Shown: positions 9,519 through 17,359 of the stretch, one piece after another | Layout: the number at the start of each line of letters is the position of its first letter | Numbering within the stretch: position 1 is the stretch's first letter | From: Syntrophotaleaceae bacterium | GTDB lineage: Bacteria > Desulfobacterota > Desulfuromonadia > Desulfuromonadales > Syntrophotaleaceae | DNA: 64,000 nt | Assembly (NCBI GenBank): GCA_041390365.1 | Contig: JAWKQB010000003.1 | Location: 248,001-312,000, forward strand | Direction: 5' to 3' | Position numbers and translations under genes: made by a program | The notes under the pieces: model-generated | Database searches by the model: none | Told to the model about the DNA's origin: nothing | What the model saw: the letters and a program-made list of their open reading frames with translations, nothing else

Positions 9519-11176
9519 GCCGCGTTCCCCTCAGTTAGGCAGGGGCCGACATAGATCAGTCCGAGAAATTTTTCCTTTTCGTTTTCGACGGCCTGCAACA
9601 CCGTTTCCAGGGTTGTGTCAACCTGCCGCTCTCGTCCGCTGATGCCGGCAGCGTAAACCAGGCGGAGCGGGGTTTCAGGGGCATAGTGCCGTTGCAGCAA
9701 AGGCACCAGATCGGGCAGATCCGGGAGGCCCATGAAGATGACCAGGGTGTCTCCGTTTTTGGCCGCGGCTGCCAATAAAGCCTGGTTCTGTCGCAGGCCC
9801 CGGGGCGCGGTGATCACCAGGGCGCCATGAGCACTGAGGTCGCGGTTGATGACGGCGTTGGCGGCATTGAAGGAACTGAGTCCGGGCACGGTTTCGATCC
9901 GGTCATCCTCGATAAATTCACGAATCCAGCGGGAACTGCCGAAGATCATCGGATCGCCCCAATCGAGAAAAGCCACGTCGCGACCTGCCTCCAGGACCCG
10001 GCGAATCTTATCGGCATTGGCCCGCCACTCTTCCTGCTTCAACCTCTCCCGCTCTTCAACCGACAAGGGCTGAGCCCGATCGGGATCGGCAAAGGCGAAG
10101 GGGTCGAACAGGATCTCCTTGCCGACCAGATAGCGGGCGAACCGTTGCTGGATATCGCCGGGCGCCGCCACCGCATCCGCTTTCGCCAAGGCGGCAAGGG
10201 CTTCGAGGGTGATCAGGCTGGTGTCACCCGGACCGACGCCGATGACCATCAATTTTGCCTGATGAGAAGGATGCAGCAACTCGATGCTCTCGACCTTGCG
10301 GACGTAACGGTTGGCAGAGGAATCGGGCAAGATTAGCCACAGCTCCCCCTTCTCTCCGAGGGGACGGCCGTCCATCCGGTCGGCCAGAAGAATGCGGCGT
10401 CCGAGGGGGGACCAGAACAGCTCACCCATCGAAAGCAGCGAACGGTAGCCGTCTTTGGAATGGACCAGAACCGTGATTTCGGGATCGTTCTCAATCCCCG
10501 TGTTCTTCAGCAGGTCCACCAGGGGGGTGCCGGAAAAACGCTGCACCCCTTCAAACCGGTTGCCTCCCCAAACAATCTTTGTCGCGACCTCTTCCACCCT
10601 TCTCCCCGGCTTCATCTGCAGAGGTACGGTTGCGGACTTCGCCTCCCGTGTTGGATCGACCACTTCGATGGAGACAAGACCGTCCAGGGAGCGATCGCTG
10701 AAGAAATCGTTGGCCAGGACGAGTTTCGGCAGGGCATGAGGAACACCGGCAGATTCCCCTGTCTCAATCGTGAGGACTTTGTCCGAAAAGGCAACCAGCA
10801 CATCCTCCGGCCGCCCGTAGGCCACCTCGGCCCACGAAAGCAGGGCCCTCTTTCCCTCACGGTTGCGCACCCGGAGGGCAAGATCGATGGCCTTGGGGAA
10901 TTCACCGCCTTCCTTTTCCACTCCGGCCGCCTGCAGCAGGTTCTGCAAAGGGACTCCCTGGTAGATGTGGACGCCCTGGAAAGACCCATCCCTGGCCACT
11001 TCCGTTAACCGGACGGAGACGGCGCGATAACTGCCCAGATCCTCCTGAGTGAGCTGCAAGGGATGTTTCACCAGGCCGGTCAGGGTGAAGACGGGTTCTG
11101 AGGAAACGGGGGCGGCAAAGCCGACGCCGGCGAGGAGCAGTATCGACAGTAGGAGCAGAGTGCAAACTCTTTTCAT
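9509..11176 (-). CDS. Exported fusion: molybdopterin-binding-like domains + tetrapyrrole methylase domain
   Basis: A 555-residue protein with a signal peptide (about residues 1-21). Residues about 27-180 resemble the oxidoreductase molybdopterin-binding fold (opening with TGLVKHPLQLTQEDL), and about 185-305 look like a second degenerate copy. From about residue 309 there is a tetrapyrrole (corrin/porphyrin) methylase domain, with the glycine-rich VIGVGPGD and DWGDPMIFGS motifs that bind S-adenosylmethionine in cytoplasmic family members. The combination is odd because the signal peptide places a SAM-type domain outside the cytoplasm, where SAM is not expected; it may bind a tetrapyrrole or another ligand instead. 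No Moco-ligating cysteine is obvious in the first domain. Paralogous to the gene at 11473-13281, with no heme motif. Confidence 0.75.
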   Translation of the reverse strand: MKRVCTLLLLSILLLAGVGFAAPVSSEPVFTLTGLVKHPLQLTQEDLGSYRAVSVRLTEVARDGSFQGVHIYQGVPLQNLLQAAGVEKEGGEFPKAIDLALRVRNREGKRALLSWAEVAYGRPEDVLVAFSDKVLTIETGESAGVPHALPKLVLANDFFSDRSLDGLVSIEVVDPTREAKSATVPLQMKPGRRVEEVATKIVWGGNRFEGVQRFSGTPLVDLLKNTGIENDPEITVLVHSKDGYRSLLSMGELFWSPLGRRILLADRMDGRPLGEKGELWLILPDSSANRYVRKVESIELLHPSHQAKLMVIGVGPGDTSLITLEALAALAKADAVAAPGDIQQRFARYLVGKEILFDPFAFADPDRAQPLSVEERERLKQEEWRANADKIRRVLEAGRDVAFLDWGDPMIFGSSRWIREFIEDDRIETVPGLSSFNAANAVINRDLSAHGALVITAPRGLRQNQALLAAAAKNGDTLVIFMGLPDLPDLVPLLQRHYAPETPLRLVYAAGISGRERQVDTTLETVLQAVENEKEKFLGLIYVGPCLTEGNAACN

Positions 11177-11190
11177 ATTTCCCCCTAAAA

Positions 11191-11218
11191 CGGGCGAACA
11201 CGCAGGTTCGCCCCTACA
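11191..11218. repeat. Dispersed palindromic element, copy 3 (GGGCGAACACGCAGG variant)
   Basis: Same arrangement as the copies at 157 and 1817 but with compensating changes in both arms (GGGCGAAC against GTTCGCCC). Paired changes that keep the arms complementary suggest that the hairpin is what is conserved. Confidence 0.75.
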
Positions 11219-11234
11219 TAAAAAAGGCCAACAC

Positions 11235-11276
11235 CCGATCCCGATTTCGATTTCGATTTCGATTTCGATTTCGAAT
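11235..11276. repeat. Hexanucleotide tandem array (CGATTT type)
   Basis: Seven consecutive six-base units, mostly TCGATT with CCGATC/CCGATT at one end. It lies between the two fusion-protein genes. A related CCGATA array is at 21237-21278, and shorter degenerate tracts are at about 8144 and 11361. Units within an array are alike while arrays differ, which points to slippage or local homogenisation. Confidence 0.85.
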
Positions 11277-11393
11277 AGGATTTTTAGCCTTTATAAATTT
11301 TCAACTAGCAACACATGCTGACTAGGGGCAGGAGGGATCCTTCTGCCAGGATCCTGCCCCCGACCCCGACCCCGATACCGATTCGGTTGAGGA

Positions 11394-11449
11394 ACAAAAA
11401 AAGAGGCAGGGTCCGCAGCCGCATGCCAGATACGAATCGACCCTGCCCC
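11394..11449 (-). terminator. Intrinsic terminator after the heme-containing fusion gene
   Basis: Read on the minus strand, GGCAGGGTC (11439-11447) pairs with GACCCTGCC (11405-11413) and is followed by a CT-rich run with seven T. It lies about 25 bases past the stop codon of the gene ending at 11473. Part of the transcript may read on into the next paralogue. Confidence 0.65.
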
Positions 11450-11472
11450 TTGTCCGTGCTGTATTCAAAAAA

Positions 11473-13281
11473 CTAATGGCATTCCCCGAACCGCACATTC
11501 AACCGGGGCCCCATGTAGATCAGGCCGAGGAACTTCTCCGGATCGGCCTGCAGTTTCCCCGCCGCCTCTTTCAGGGTGGTGCGCACCAGGCGCTCGTCCT
11601 TGGCGATGCCGGCACTGTAGACCAGGTTCACGGGAGTATCGGCCGGATAATGCCGGTCAAAAAGAGCCTGCAGGTCCTGGAACTCCTTCAGCCCCATGAA
11701 AATGGCCAGGGTATCTCCGCTTTTGGCCACCGACGCAAGTAGATCCGGATTTTTCTTCAGGCCGCTGGGGACCGTAATGACGATGGAGCCCCCGGCCCCG
11801 ACATCCCGCTGGATCATGGCATTGCCGGCGTTGAAGGCGCTGAGGGCGGTAACGCTTTCGAGCTGATCGTCATCGAAGAAGGCCCGGATCCAGCGGGTGC
11901 TGCCGTAGATCATCGGATCGCCCCAGTCAAGAAAGGCAACGTTCCGGCCTTTGGCAAGAGCCTCCCGAATCTTGGCCACGTTGGAGTCCCGTTCTTCGAT
12001 CAGGCGTTTCTCCAGCTCATCCTGGGAAAGATCCGGATGATCCATTCGGTAGACGTGCTTGATCATTTTCAAAGGATCGAACAGTACGGGCTTGCCGCCG
12101 AGGTAGGGAGCGAAGCGTTTCTGGATATCCTCCGGCGCCACCAGCACATCGGCCCTGGCCAGGGCGCCGATCGCTTCCAGGGTGATCAGATCGGTGTCGC
12201 CGGGGCCGACCCCGATCACGCTGATCTTCGGCGTCGGTTTCAGGTCGATCACCTCGATGCGATCCACTGCCAGCACATCCCGGTCGTCCACCAGTTCCTC
12301 GGGCACGATGATGCGCCACTTGCCGCCTCGCTGCCCCTCGAGGGGTTTGCCGTTGTCGCTTTCCGCCAGCATGATCCGCTTTCCGGCGAAGGACTGGTAC
12401 AACTCGCCAAAGGAGAACAGGGCCCGGTAGCCATCCGGCGCGGAAATCATCACAACCTTGGTCAGCTCGTCCCCCACGCCGGCCTTTTCCAGCACCTTGA
12501 CGAGAGAGACGCCTTTGTAGCTGTGCAGGCCGTGATAACCCATGTGCACGCCGACCACCTTCTTCATCATGTCCATGCTCGGGAAACCCTTCAGGCTGGA
12601 CAGCCTGAGTTCCTTCTTGACTGCGCCGGTCACCACAAATCCATCCGAATGGAGCTTCGCCGACCGGTCCACCTTGAGGTCGGGATAGAGATCGATCACC
12701 TCGATGCGGGTGATCCCCTCCAGACAGCGATCCGTATAGAAATCGCCCTTGACCAGCAGTTTGGGCATGATGGCCGGCCGTTCCGCCTGAATCAGCGATT
12801 TCTGGTAGATCTCAGGACCGTGGCAGCCCGCGCAACGGGCCTCGGCCATCATCGGTTTGATCGGCGTGGCGGCAAAGGCGACGCTATACTCGGTGGCATT
12901 GCTGTAATAGATTTCTCCCCAGGACAGCACCACCTGCCGGCCGGACCGGTCGGTGACCCGGATGGCCAGGTCGATCTCCTTTTCGAAAGGCTGGGCCTGC
13001 TTTTTGATTTCGGCCATATCGAGAAGGGTGCGCAGGGGAACCGCCTGATGCAGGTAAACGCCGTGGAAGCTCCCGTCCCGGGCCACTTCGTTCAGCTTGA
13101 TTTCCATCGACTGAAAACGGGACAAGTCCTCGACGGTCAAATTCAAGGGATGCTTGACCTCTCCGGTGATGGTCAGGGCCGGGGAGGAAGAGGACGGGGG
13201 AACATCCATGGCCAGGACAGGGCCGGCAGACAGCAGCCAAACCGCGGCGAGACCGAGCAATAGAACCGACTTTCTCATCAT
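11473..13281 (-). CDS. Exported c-heme fusion: molybdopterin-binding-like domains + tetrapyrrole methylase domain
   Basis: About 602 residues from the ATG at 13281, which has a GGAGG site 9 bases upstream. A signal peptide spans about residues 1-25. The first molybdopterin-binding-like domain starts at TGEVKHPLNLTVEDL; a CAGCH heme-c attachment motif is inserted near residue 150, and a second similar domain follows at about 210-350. The C-terminal part (about 355-590) is a tetrapyrrole-methylase-like domain with VIGVGPGDTDLITLEA and FLDWGDPMIYGS. It is a close paralogue of the gene at 9509-11176, which lacks the heme motif. The heme site supports periplasmic location and a redox role, in conflict with a cytoplasmic SAM methylase role. 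The start is 4 bases inside the end of the ResB-like gene, so the genes are coupled. Confidence 0.75.
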   Translation of the reverse strand: MMRKSVLLLGLAAVWLLSAGPVLAMDVPPSSSSPALTITGEVKHPLNLTVEDLSRFQSMEIKLNEVARDGSFHGVYLHQAVPLRTLLDMAEIKKQAQPFEKEIDLAIRVTDRSGRQVVLSWGEIYYSNATEYSVAFAATPIKPMMAEARCAGCHGPEIYQKSLIQAERPAIMPKLLVKGDFYTDRCLEGITRIEVIDLYPDLKVDRSAKLHSDGFVVTGAVKKELRLSSLKGFPSMDMMKKVVGVHMGYHGLHSYKGVSLVKVLEKAGVGDELTKVVMISAPDGYRALFSFGELYQSFAGKRIMLAESDNGKPLEGQRGGKWRIIVPEELVDDRDVLAVDRIEVIDLKPTPKISVIGVGPGDTDLITLEAIGALARADVLVAPEDIQKRFAPYLGGKPVLFDPLKMIKHVYRMDHPDLSQDELEKRLIEERDSNVAKIREALAKGRNVAFLDWGDPMIYGSTRWIRAFFDDDQLESVTALSAFNAGNAMIQRDVGAGGSIVITVPSGLKKNPDLLASVAKSGDTLAIFMGLKEFQDLQALFDRHYPADTPVNLVYSAGIAKDERLVRTTLKEAAGKLQADPEKFLGLIYMGPRLNVRFGECH

Positions 13282-14045
13282 TTGCTGTGTCCTCCATTGC
13301 GAATCTTGTTGATCTGGGGAAAATACCAGAGCATCAACAGGCACAGAACGGTATTGCCCAACAGGATCAGCATCAGACCGGGATCCCGTTTGACGACAAT
13401 TTCAAGCGGCGGCAGGGCATCCGTTCCGGGCTTACCGGCCCTCCCCAGATGCAGGTTGTAGCCTTCCCAGAAAACCGGCTCGAGAATGGAAATTTCCCGC
13501 TGCTCGACGCTTTCGCCCTTTTTCAGCTGCAGGATCGCCGTGGCTCGGCGCAGAGCCCCCTGCAGCTGAGGTTCCTGCCAGAAGTCGAAGCGACGATCCA
13601 GCAGGGTAATTTCCCGGTCGTCCAACGTAACGGCCTCACCAACCTCCGCCCGCAGGCGCTGTTTGCTGCCGGCAAATTCGGTCAGCGCATGGCCGCCAAT
13701 GATGAACAGAAAACAGAAATGCATGATCGACGGCGCCATCAGCAGGGAGAATATGCTTCTCCGGTGATGATTGCGCCGGCGCCAGAGAAAATTTATCCGC
13801 TCAAGGGTGCAGGCCAGGGTATTTGCGCCGAGTAGGAAGAGCAGGAAAAAGAGTGTGAACAGCCACCAGCTGTGGATGTCCGCATGGTCCAGCATCCATT
13901 CCGGAAAAAGCCGATGATTGAGCCGGCCGAACACCGGCATGAATTTAGCGTAGAAGCTGCCGACAAAAAGATTGACGGTGAGCAGAACCAGCAGCCACAG
14001 GGTCAGACGGATTCCGGCCAGAAATTTCCAGAGACGATCAATCAT
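13278..14045 (-). CDS. ResB/Ccs1-like membrane protein
   Basis: A 255-residue membrane protein that resembles the ResB (Ccs1) component of system II cytochrome c biogenesis. It opens with the family-type segment FLAGIRLTLWLLVLLTVNLFVGS (helix 1, in two runs), has further helices at about residues 65-85 and 105-130, then a periplasmic domain, and a last helix near the C-terminus. Full ResB proteins are about 450 residues or longer, so this is a short version. The ATG at 14045 has a GGAGG site and overlaps the upstream CcsA-like stop (ATGATTGA). With its partner it may pass heme to the heme-binding fusion protein encoded directly downstream; that is inference from order. Confidence 0.75.
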   Translation of the reverse strand: MIDRLWKFLAGIRLTLWLLVLLTVNLFVGSFYAKFMPVFGRLNHRLFPEWMLDHADIHSWWLFTLFFLLFLLGANTLACTLERINFLWRRRNHHRRSIFSLLMAPSIMHFCFLFIIGGHALTEFAGSKQRLRAEVGEAVTLDDREITLLDRRFDFWQEPQLQGALRRATAILQLKKGESVEQREISILEPVFWEGYNLHLGRAGKPGTDALPPLEIVVKRDPGLMLILLGNTVLCLLMLWYFPQINKIRNGGHSK

Positions 14046-14910
14046 TGCCTTCCTCCACCAGTTCAGAGTTCCGGCAGGCGTTGGGTACCGCCCCATGGGG
14101 CACAACGCCGTGCACCTGCTCCTGGGCGGTGACATGGGCCGAACCCCTGCCGGACCCTTTGGCCGGATTGAGAACGGTCAGATGAGCCGCCACCTGCAGG
14201 GCATAGGCCACCACCAGGACAATCACCCCTCCGCCAAAAGCCCAGCGAGCCTTGTTGCGAATATCGAAGGAACGATCGAAATGAGTGTGAAGGTATCCGC
14301 AATACAGGCACCAGATGGCCGCCGACTGAAGATGGCGCTCTCCCCAGTGGAAAGGGCCGCCCCAGCCAAGGTAGCTCCATACGGCGCCGACGACCTGGGC
14401 CAGGCTGTAAAAAATGAAGCCCCAGATGGCCAACTGATCGAACAGCATATCACCGTTGCGCAGACGCAACTGGCGCCAGGCAAACCAGCCGCCAGCCAGG
14501 AAAAGAGCGATGGCCGCCACCTCGAGCAGGAAGAACATCGGCGACGACCAGGTGGCGGTGAAAGGACCCGGCGGAGGAATATCCACCGGCAGGGCCAGGG
14601 TGATCAGGATCGACAGGGCGGTCAGCCAGCTCAAGGACGCACCCTCCTGCCGCCGTCCCTTCAGCCAGAGCAGCAGTCCCAGCAGAGCCAGACACCAGGG
14701 CAGAAACAGCGCCCCGTTGAACACCCCGTCGAGGGAAAACATCCCCCAGCGCCAGCAACGAAGGATCTGGCTGACGGTGTGCAGGGCGAAACCGCCGGCC
14801 AGCAGCCAGAGCGAGACTGTGATTCGCCGAAAAAGATAAAAGAGAAGGCTGCCGACGTAAACGCCGGCAGCCGCATTGAATAACATAGAGGAGGCAGTTT
14901 GCAGGGTCAT
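14038..14910 (-). CDS. CcsA/ResC-like membrane protein with altered WWD motif
   Basis: A 290-residue protein with about eight hydrophobic helices, related to CcsA/ResC of system II cytochrome c biogenesis. The heme-handling WWD region appears as GWGGPFHWGERH (about residues 180-191): the tryptophans and glycines are present, but the usual Asp after the last Trp is replaced by Gly-Glu. Histidines before and after it (for example in YLHTHF) could serve as heme ligands. The start is followed within the operon by the ResB-like gene, with which it overlaps by 8 bases. Either it is a specialised heme handler for the two exported fusion proteins, or it has been recruited to another cofactor. Confidence 0.75.
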   Translation of the reverse strand: MTLQTASSMLFNAAAGVYVGSLLFYLFRRITVSLWLLAGGFALHTVSQILRCWRWGMFSLDGVFNGALFLPWCLALLGLLLWLKGRRQEGASLSWLTALSILITLALPVDIPPPGPFTATWSSPMFFLLEVAAIALFLAGGWFAWRQLRLRNGDMLFDQLAIWGFIFYSLAQVVGAVWSYLGWGGPFHWGERHLQSAAIWCLYCGYLHTHFDRSFDIRNKARWAFGGGVIVLVVAYALQVAAHLTVLNPAKGSGRGSAHVTAQEQVHGVVPHGAVPNACRNSELVEEGND

Positions 14911-14951
14911 GCTACAAGCCCTCGCGGTGGAAAGAAGTTTCTACATTACAT

Positions 14952-16946
14952 CTAATACGTGAAGTTCAGGCCGGCCAGGAAGTTGCGGCCGGGAGCCAGA
15001 TGCTCCGATTCATGGTAGAACTTGTCGGTAATATTCTGCACTTCAATAAAAACTCGTCCTTGGACATTATAGAGACTGCCCAAAATCTGTTCTGCTCGGG
15101 CATTGAGCAAAAAATAATCGGGTCCTCTCTTCCAATTGCCGTCAAAGTCTTCGTAATACTGTCTCTGGGTGTAGGATGCCTGCATTGCGGTGGTCAGACC
15201 GAATGGGAAGCGGTAACGAAGGTCGATATTGGCCCGATGCCGTGGCCGGGCCTCCAGTTCGTTCCCGGTATCCTTATTTTTCGTAGACAGGTAAGTGTAG
15301 TTGAAGCCTGCCCAGAAGTTATCTGTGATATCCACACCCAGCGTTGCTTCAACCCCTTGAGTTCGCGCCTCGCCGATATTGACGTAGATTCTATCCCTTG
15401 TGCCCGGAATGGTGATACGCTCAATCAAGTCTTCAATATCATTGTAAAAATAGGCCAGCGTGCCAGTGATATTATCGGAAAAGACTTGGGTCACACCAAT
15501 TTCATAGGCAATCGTTTTTTGAGGATCGAGGTCCGGATTGCCACCGGCAACTGAACTGTAGAGTTCCTGGAGATGCGGAAAACGTGTCTTTTTTCCAACA
15601 GAACCATGCAGCTGCGTATTTTCGCTTACATCAACAACCACGCCCATCTGGGGATTGAAAACGTCGATGCTTGACGGCACATCTCCATCATTGGGGTTGC
15701 GCGGATCATCGGCTTTTCGTGGATCATAATAGTCGTAGCTGGCTCCAACCGTAATAGCGAACCAATCAAGAGGGCGAATTTCATCCTCGACACCTATCGA
15801 ATAGGTATCGGATTCAAATTCTCCTGCATCGACCCAACCACCTCCGGAGAGCGGCACTTCGGTTTGTTCGCAATTATCCCGAACGAAGGAAAGACCGACC
15901 TTGAGGAAGCTCCACTTTCCAAAGTCCATAAAAGATTGGACATCGCCGCCAACTGAGTAGTTATCGTAAGCAGACTTTAGAAAGAAATGCCTTGTTCCTG
16001 TAAAAGCCAAGTCAGTATCTTCAATCGTATCATCATGATCAACGTAAAAGACACGTGATTTCAAGCGCAGCCACTCGGCAATCTGCACTTGTCCGACCAG
16101 GTTGATATTGTATTGTTCCCAGTCAGTGAATGTCCAAACCCTGTCAGGTATACCTTTCACATTATTTTGGTAATCAAAAGTAAGATAAAGACTCGTATTT
16201 TTGGCCGGGTCCCAACCGACTTTCGTATTGAAGGTACGTTTTATATAGGCACTGTCATCCCTCTTTCCTCCGTCCTCCAAAAAATTATTTTCGCCATAGA
16301 ACTTGGCATCCGGCTCGAAATCATCCGAGAGGCGATAACCGTCGGAATCACGGTAGCTGTAACCCAGCCAAAAATTAAAATCGTCAATCGGAGCACCGAC
16401 ACTTACGCTGTATTCCTGAGTGTTATAATCCCCCCAAGCAGCGGTGGCAGAAGCAGAAGGTTTGCTCCCAGCTTTTTTGGTAATGATATTGATTACACCA
16501 CCTAAGGTATTAGGGCCGTATAGCACTGAAGAAGCGCCTTTTGTCACGGTGATTTTAGCTATAAAGTCGGTTGGTATTTGGGACAGGTCCAATGTCCGGA
16601 AATATTGTTCATATACGGGTACGCCGTCTATAAGCAGCTTGACATCACTTTGGTCGAAACCCCGGATATTAACAAAAGATTGGTCCTTGCCTCCCATCGC
16701 GACATAAAGCCCCGGCAAAAGGGTGAGTGCCTCGGCCACCGTTTGGGCACCGCGCTGCTTGATGTCCTCCGCTGTTACTTCATTGACGGTAGTTGCCAGA
16801 TTAACCACCTGGTCCTCACCGCTAACAATGACTTCGCCCAGAGAGAAAACCTCTCCGTTAACATCCTCCGCCGCGTAGCATGGTCCTGCAAGCATTAGTA
16901 CCAACAGCCATGTCCAGGCTGCCACTTTCAGCCTCTTTTTTTCCAT
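14952..16946 (-). CDS. TonB-dependent outer-membrane receptor
   Basis: About 664 residues from the ATG at 16946, chosen because GGAGGAGG lies 5-9 bases upstream. It has a signal peptide (about residues 1-26), a plug domain with the typical NIRGFDQSDVKLLIDGVPV and KGASSVLYGPNTLGGVINI segments, and a 22-strand barrel that ends in an aromatic residue (AGLNFTY). A possible TonB box is GEVIVSG (residues 37-43). Ligand unknown: iron, cobalamin, heme and metal-chelate receptors look alike. A ModE-like operator 390 bases upstream makes molybdenum or tungsten plausible. Base use is visibly richer in A and T than in its operon partners, which may mean that the receptor was acquired separately. Confidence 0.88.
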   Translation of the reverse strand: MEKKRLKVAAWTWLLVLMLAGPCYAAEDVNGEVFSLGEVIVSGEDQVVNLATTVNEVTAEDIKQRGAQTVAEALTLLPGLYVAMGGKDQSFVNIRGFDQSDVKLLIDGVPVYEQYFRTLDLSQIPTDFIAKITVTKGASSVLYGPNTLGGVINIITKKAGSKPSASATAAWGDYNTQEYSVSVGAPIDDFNFWLGYSYRDSDGYRLSDDFEPDAKFYGENNFLEDGGKRDDSAYIKRTFNTKVGWDPAKNTSLYLTFDYQNNVKGIPDRVWTFTDWEQYNINLVGQVQIAEWLRLKSRVFYVDHDDTIEDTDLAFTGTRHFFLKSAYDNYSVGGDVQSFMDFGKWSFLKVGLSFVRDNCEQTEVPLSGGGWVDAGEFESDTYSIGVEDEIRPLDWFAITVGASYDYYDPRKADDPRNPNDGDVPSSIDVFNPQMGVVVDVSENTQLHGSVGKKTRFPHLQELYSSVAGGNPDLDPQKTIAYEIGVTQVFSDNITGTLAYFYNDIEDLIERITIPGTRDRIYVNIGEARTQGVEATLGVDITDNFWAGFNYTYLSTKNKDTGNELEARPRHRANIDLRYRFPFGLTTAMQASYTQRQYYEDFDGNWKRGPDYFLLNARAEQILGSLYNVQGRVFIEVQNITDKFYHESEHLAPGRNFLAGLNFTY

Positions 16947-16997
16947 TAATGCCTCCTCCAATGGAATTGGAATACCTCACAGGTCTCCGGGTCCAAT

Positions 16998-17034
16998 AAA
17001 AAGGGCACCAGCGGGTCTAACCCTGCCGGCGCCC
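16998..17034 (-). terminator. Intrinsic terminator in the leader of the TonB operon
   Basis: On the minus strand GGGCGCCGGCAGGG and CCCGCTGGTGCCC form a 13-pair hairpin with one mismatch and a five-base loop, followed by TTTTTA. It sits only 50 bases upstream of the TonB receptor ATG, so transcripts from the region of the ModE-like box must pass it. It either ends the small upstream gene or acts as an attenuator. Confidence 0.75.
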
Positions 17035-17043
17035 ATTGCGCAC

Positions 17044-17316
17044 CTAAAGGTTGACTCCAAACGGCATTCCATTTCGTGGGGGCGGACCTGACCGACCAAC
17101 TCTCGAAAGAACAATCGGACCGCAATAACCCATTTCCAATGACGTCATGTGGATAAACGGTGGGGAAAAGGGAATCCGATTCGCCTGTCTCGACACAATT
17201 GATATGAAAGGCTCTTCCAACTCCTCGAAATGCTCAGGTTCCGGTGCCTGATAAATGCCTGGACGGAGCAGATTTTCGCTGTTTCGCTGCGATGGATCAA
17301 ACGAGAAAGAAAACAA
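17044..17316 (-). CDS. Small hypothetical open reading frame in the TonB operon leader
   Basis: A 90-codon frame with ATG start and TAG stop directly before the terminator at 16998-17034. The product is proline-rich and acidic in the middle and has no recognised family, signal peptide or membrane helix. No strong ribosome-binding site was seen. It may be a real small gene, a degraded remnant, or untranslated leader that happens to stay open. Only comparison with relatives would tell. Confidence 0.25.
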   Translation of the reverse strand: MFSFSFDPSQRNSENLLRPGIYQAPEPEHFEELEEPFISIVSRQANRIPFSPPFIHMTSLEMGYCGPIVLSRVGRSGPPPRNGMPFGVNL

Positions 17317-17335
17317 GGTTTTAGATGTGAACAGT

Positions 17336-17359
17336 CGCTATGTATCAGAATACATATCG
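17336..17359. promoter_or_regulatory. ModE-like operator upstream of the TonB operon
   Basis: CGCTATGTA, six bases, then TACATATCG. The arms are inverted repeats with one mismatch in nine. They match the known ModE pattern (CG.TATATA, spacer of six to eight, TATATA.CG) except for one base in each arm. ModE represses or activates genes in response to molybdate. A second site of the same layout lies at 43880-43903. Confidence 0.5.

Noticed and set aside
11235..11276. CRISPR-like repeat
   Set aside because: Units are six bases long with no spacers; it is a simple tandem array, and no cas genes are present.
17000..17335. Cobalamin riboswitch upstream of the TonB receptor
   Set aside because: The conserved B12-box sequence was not found on the minus strand of the leader.
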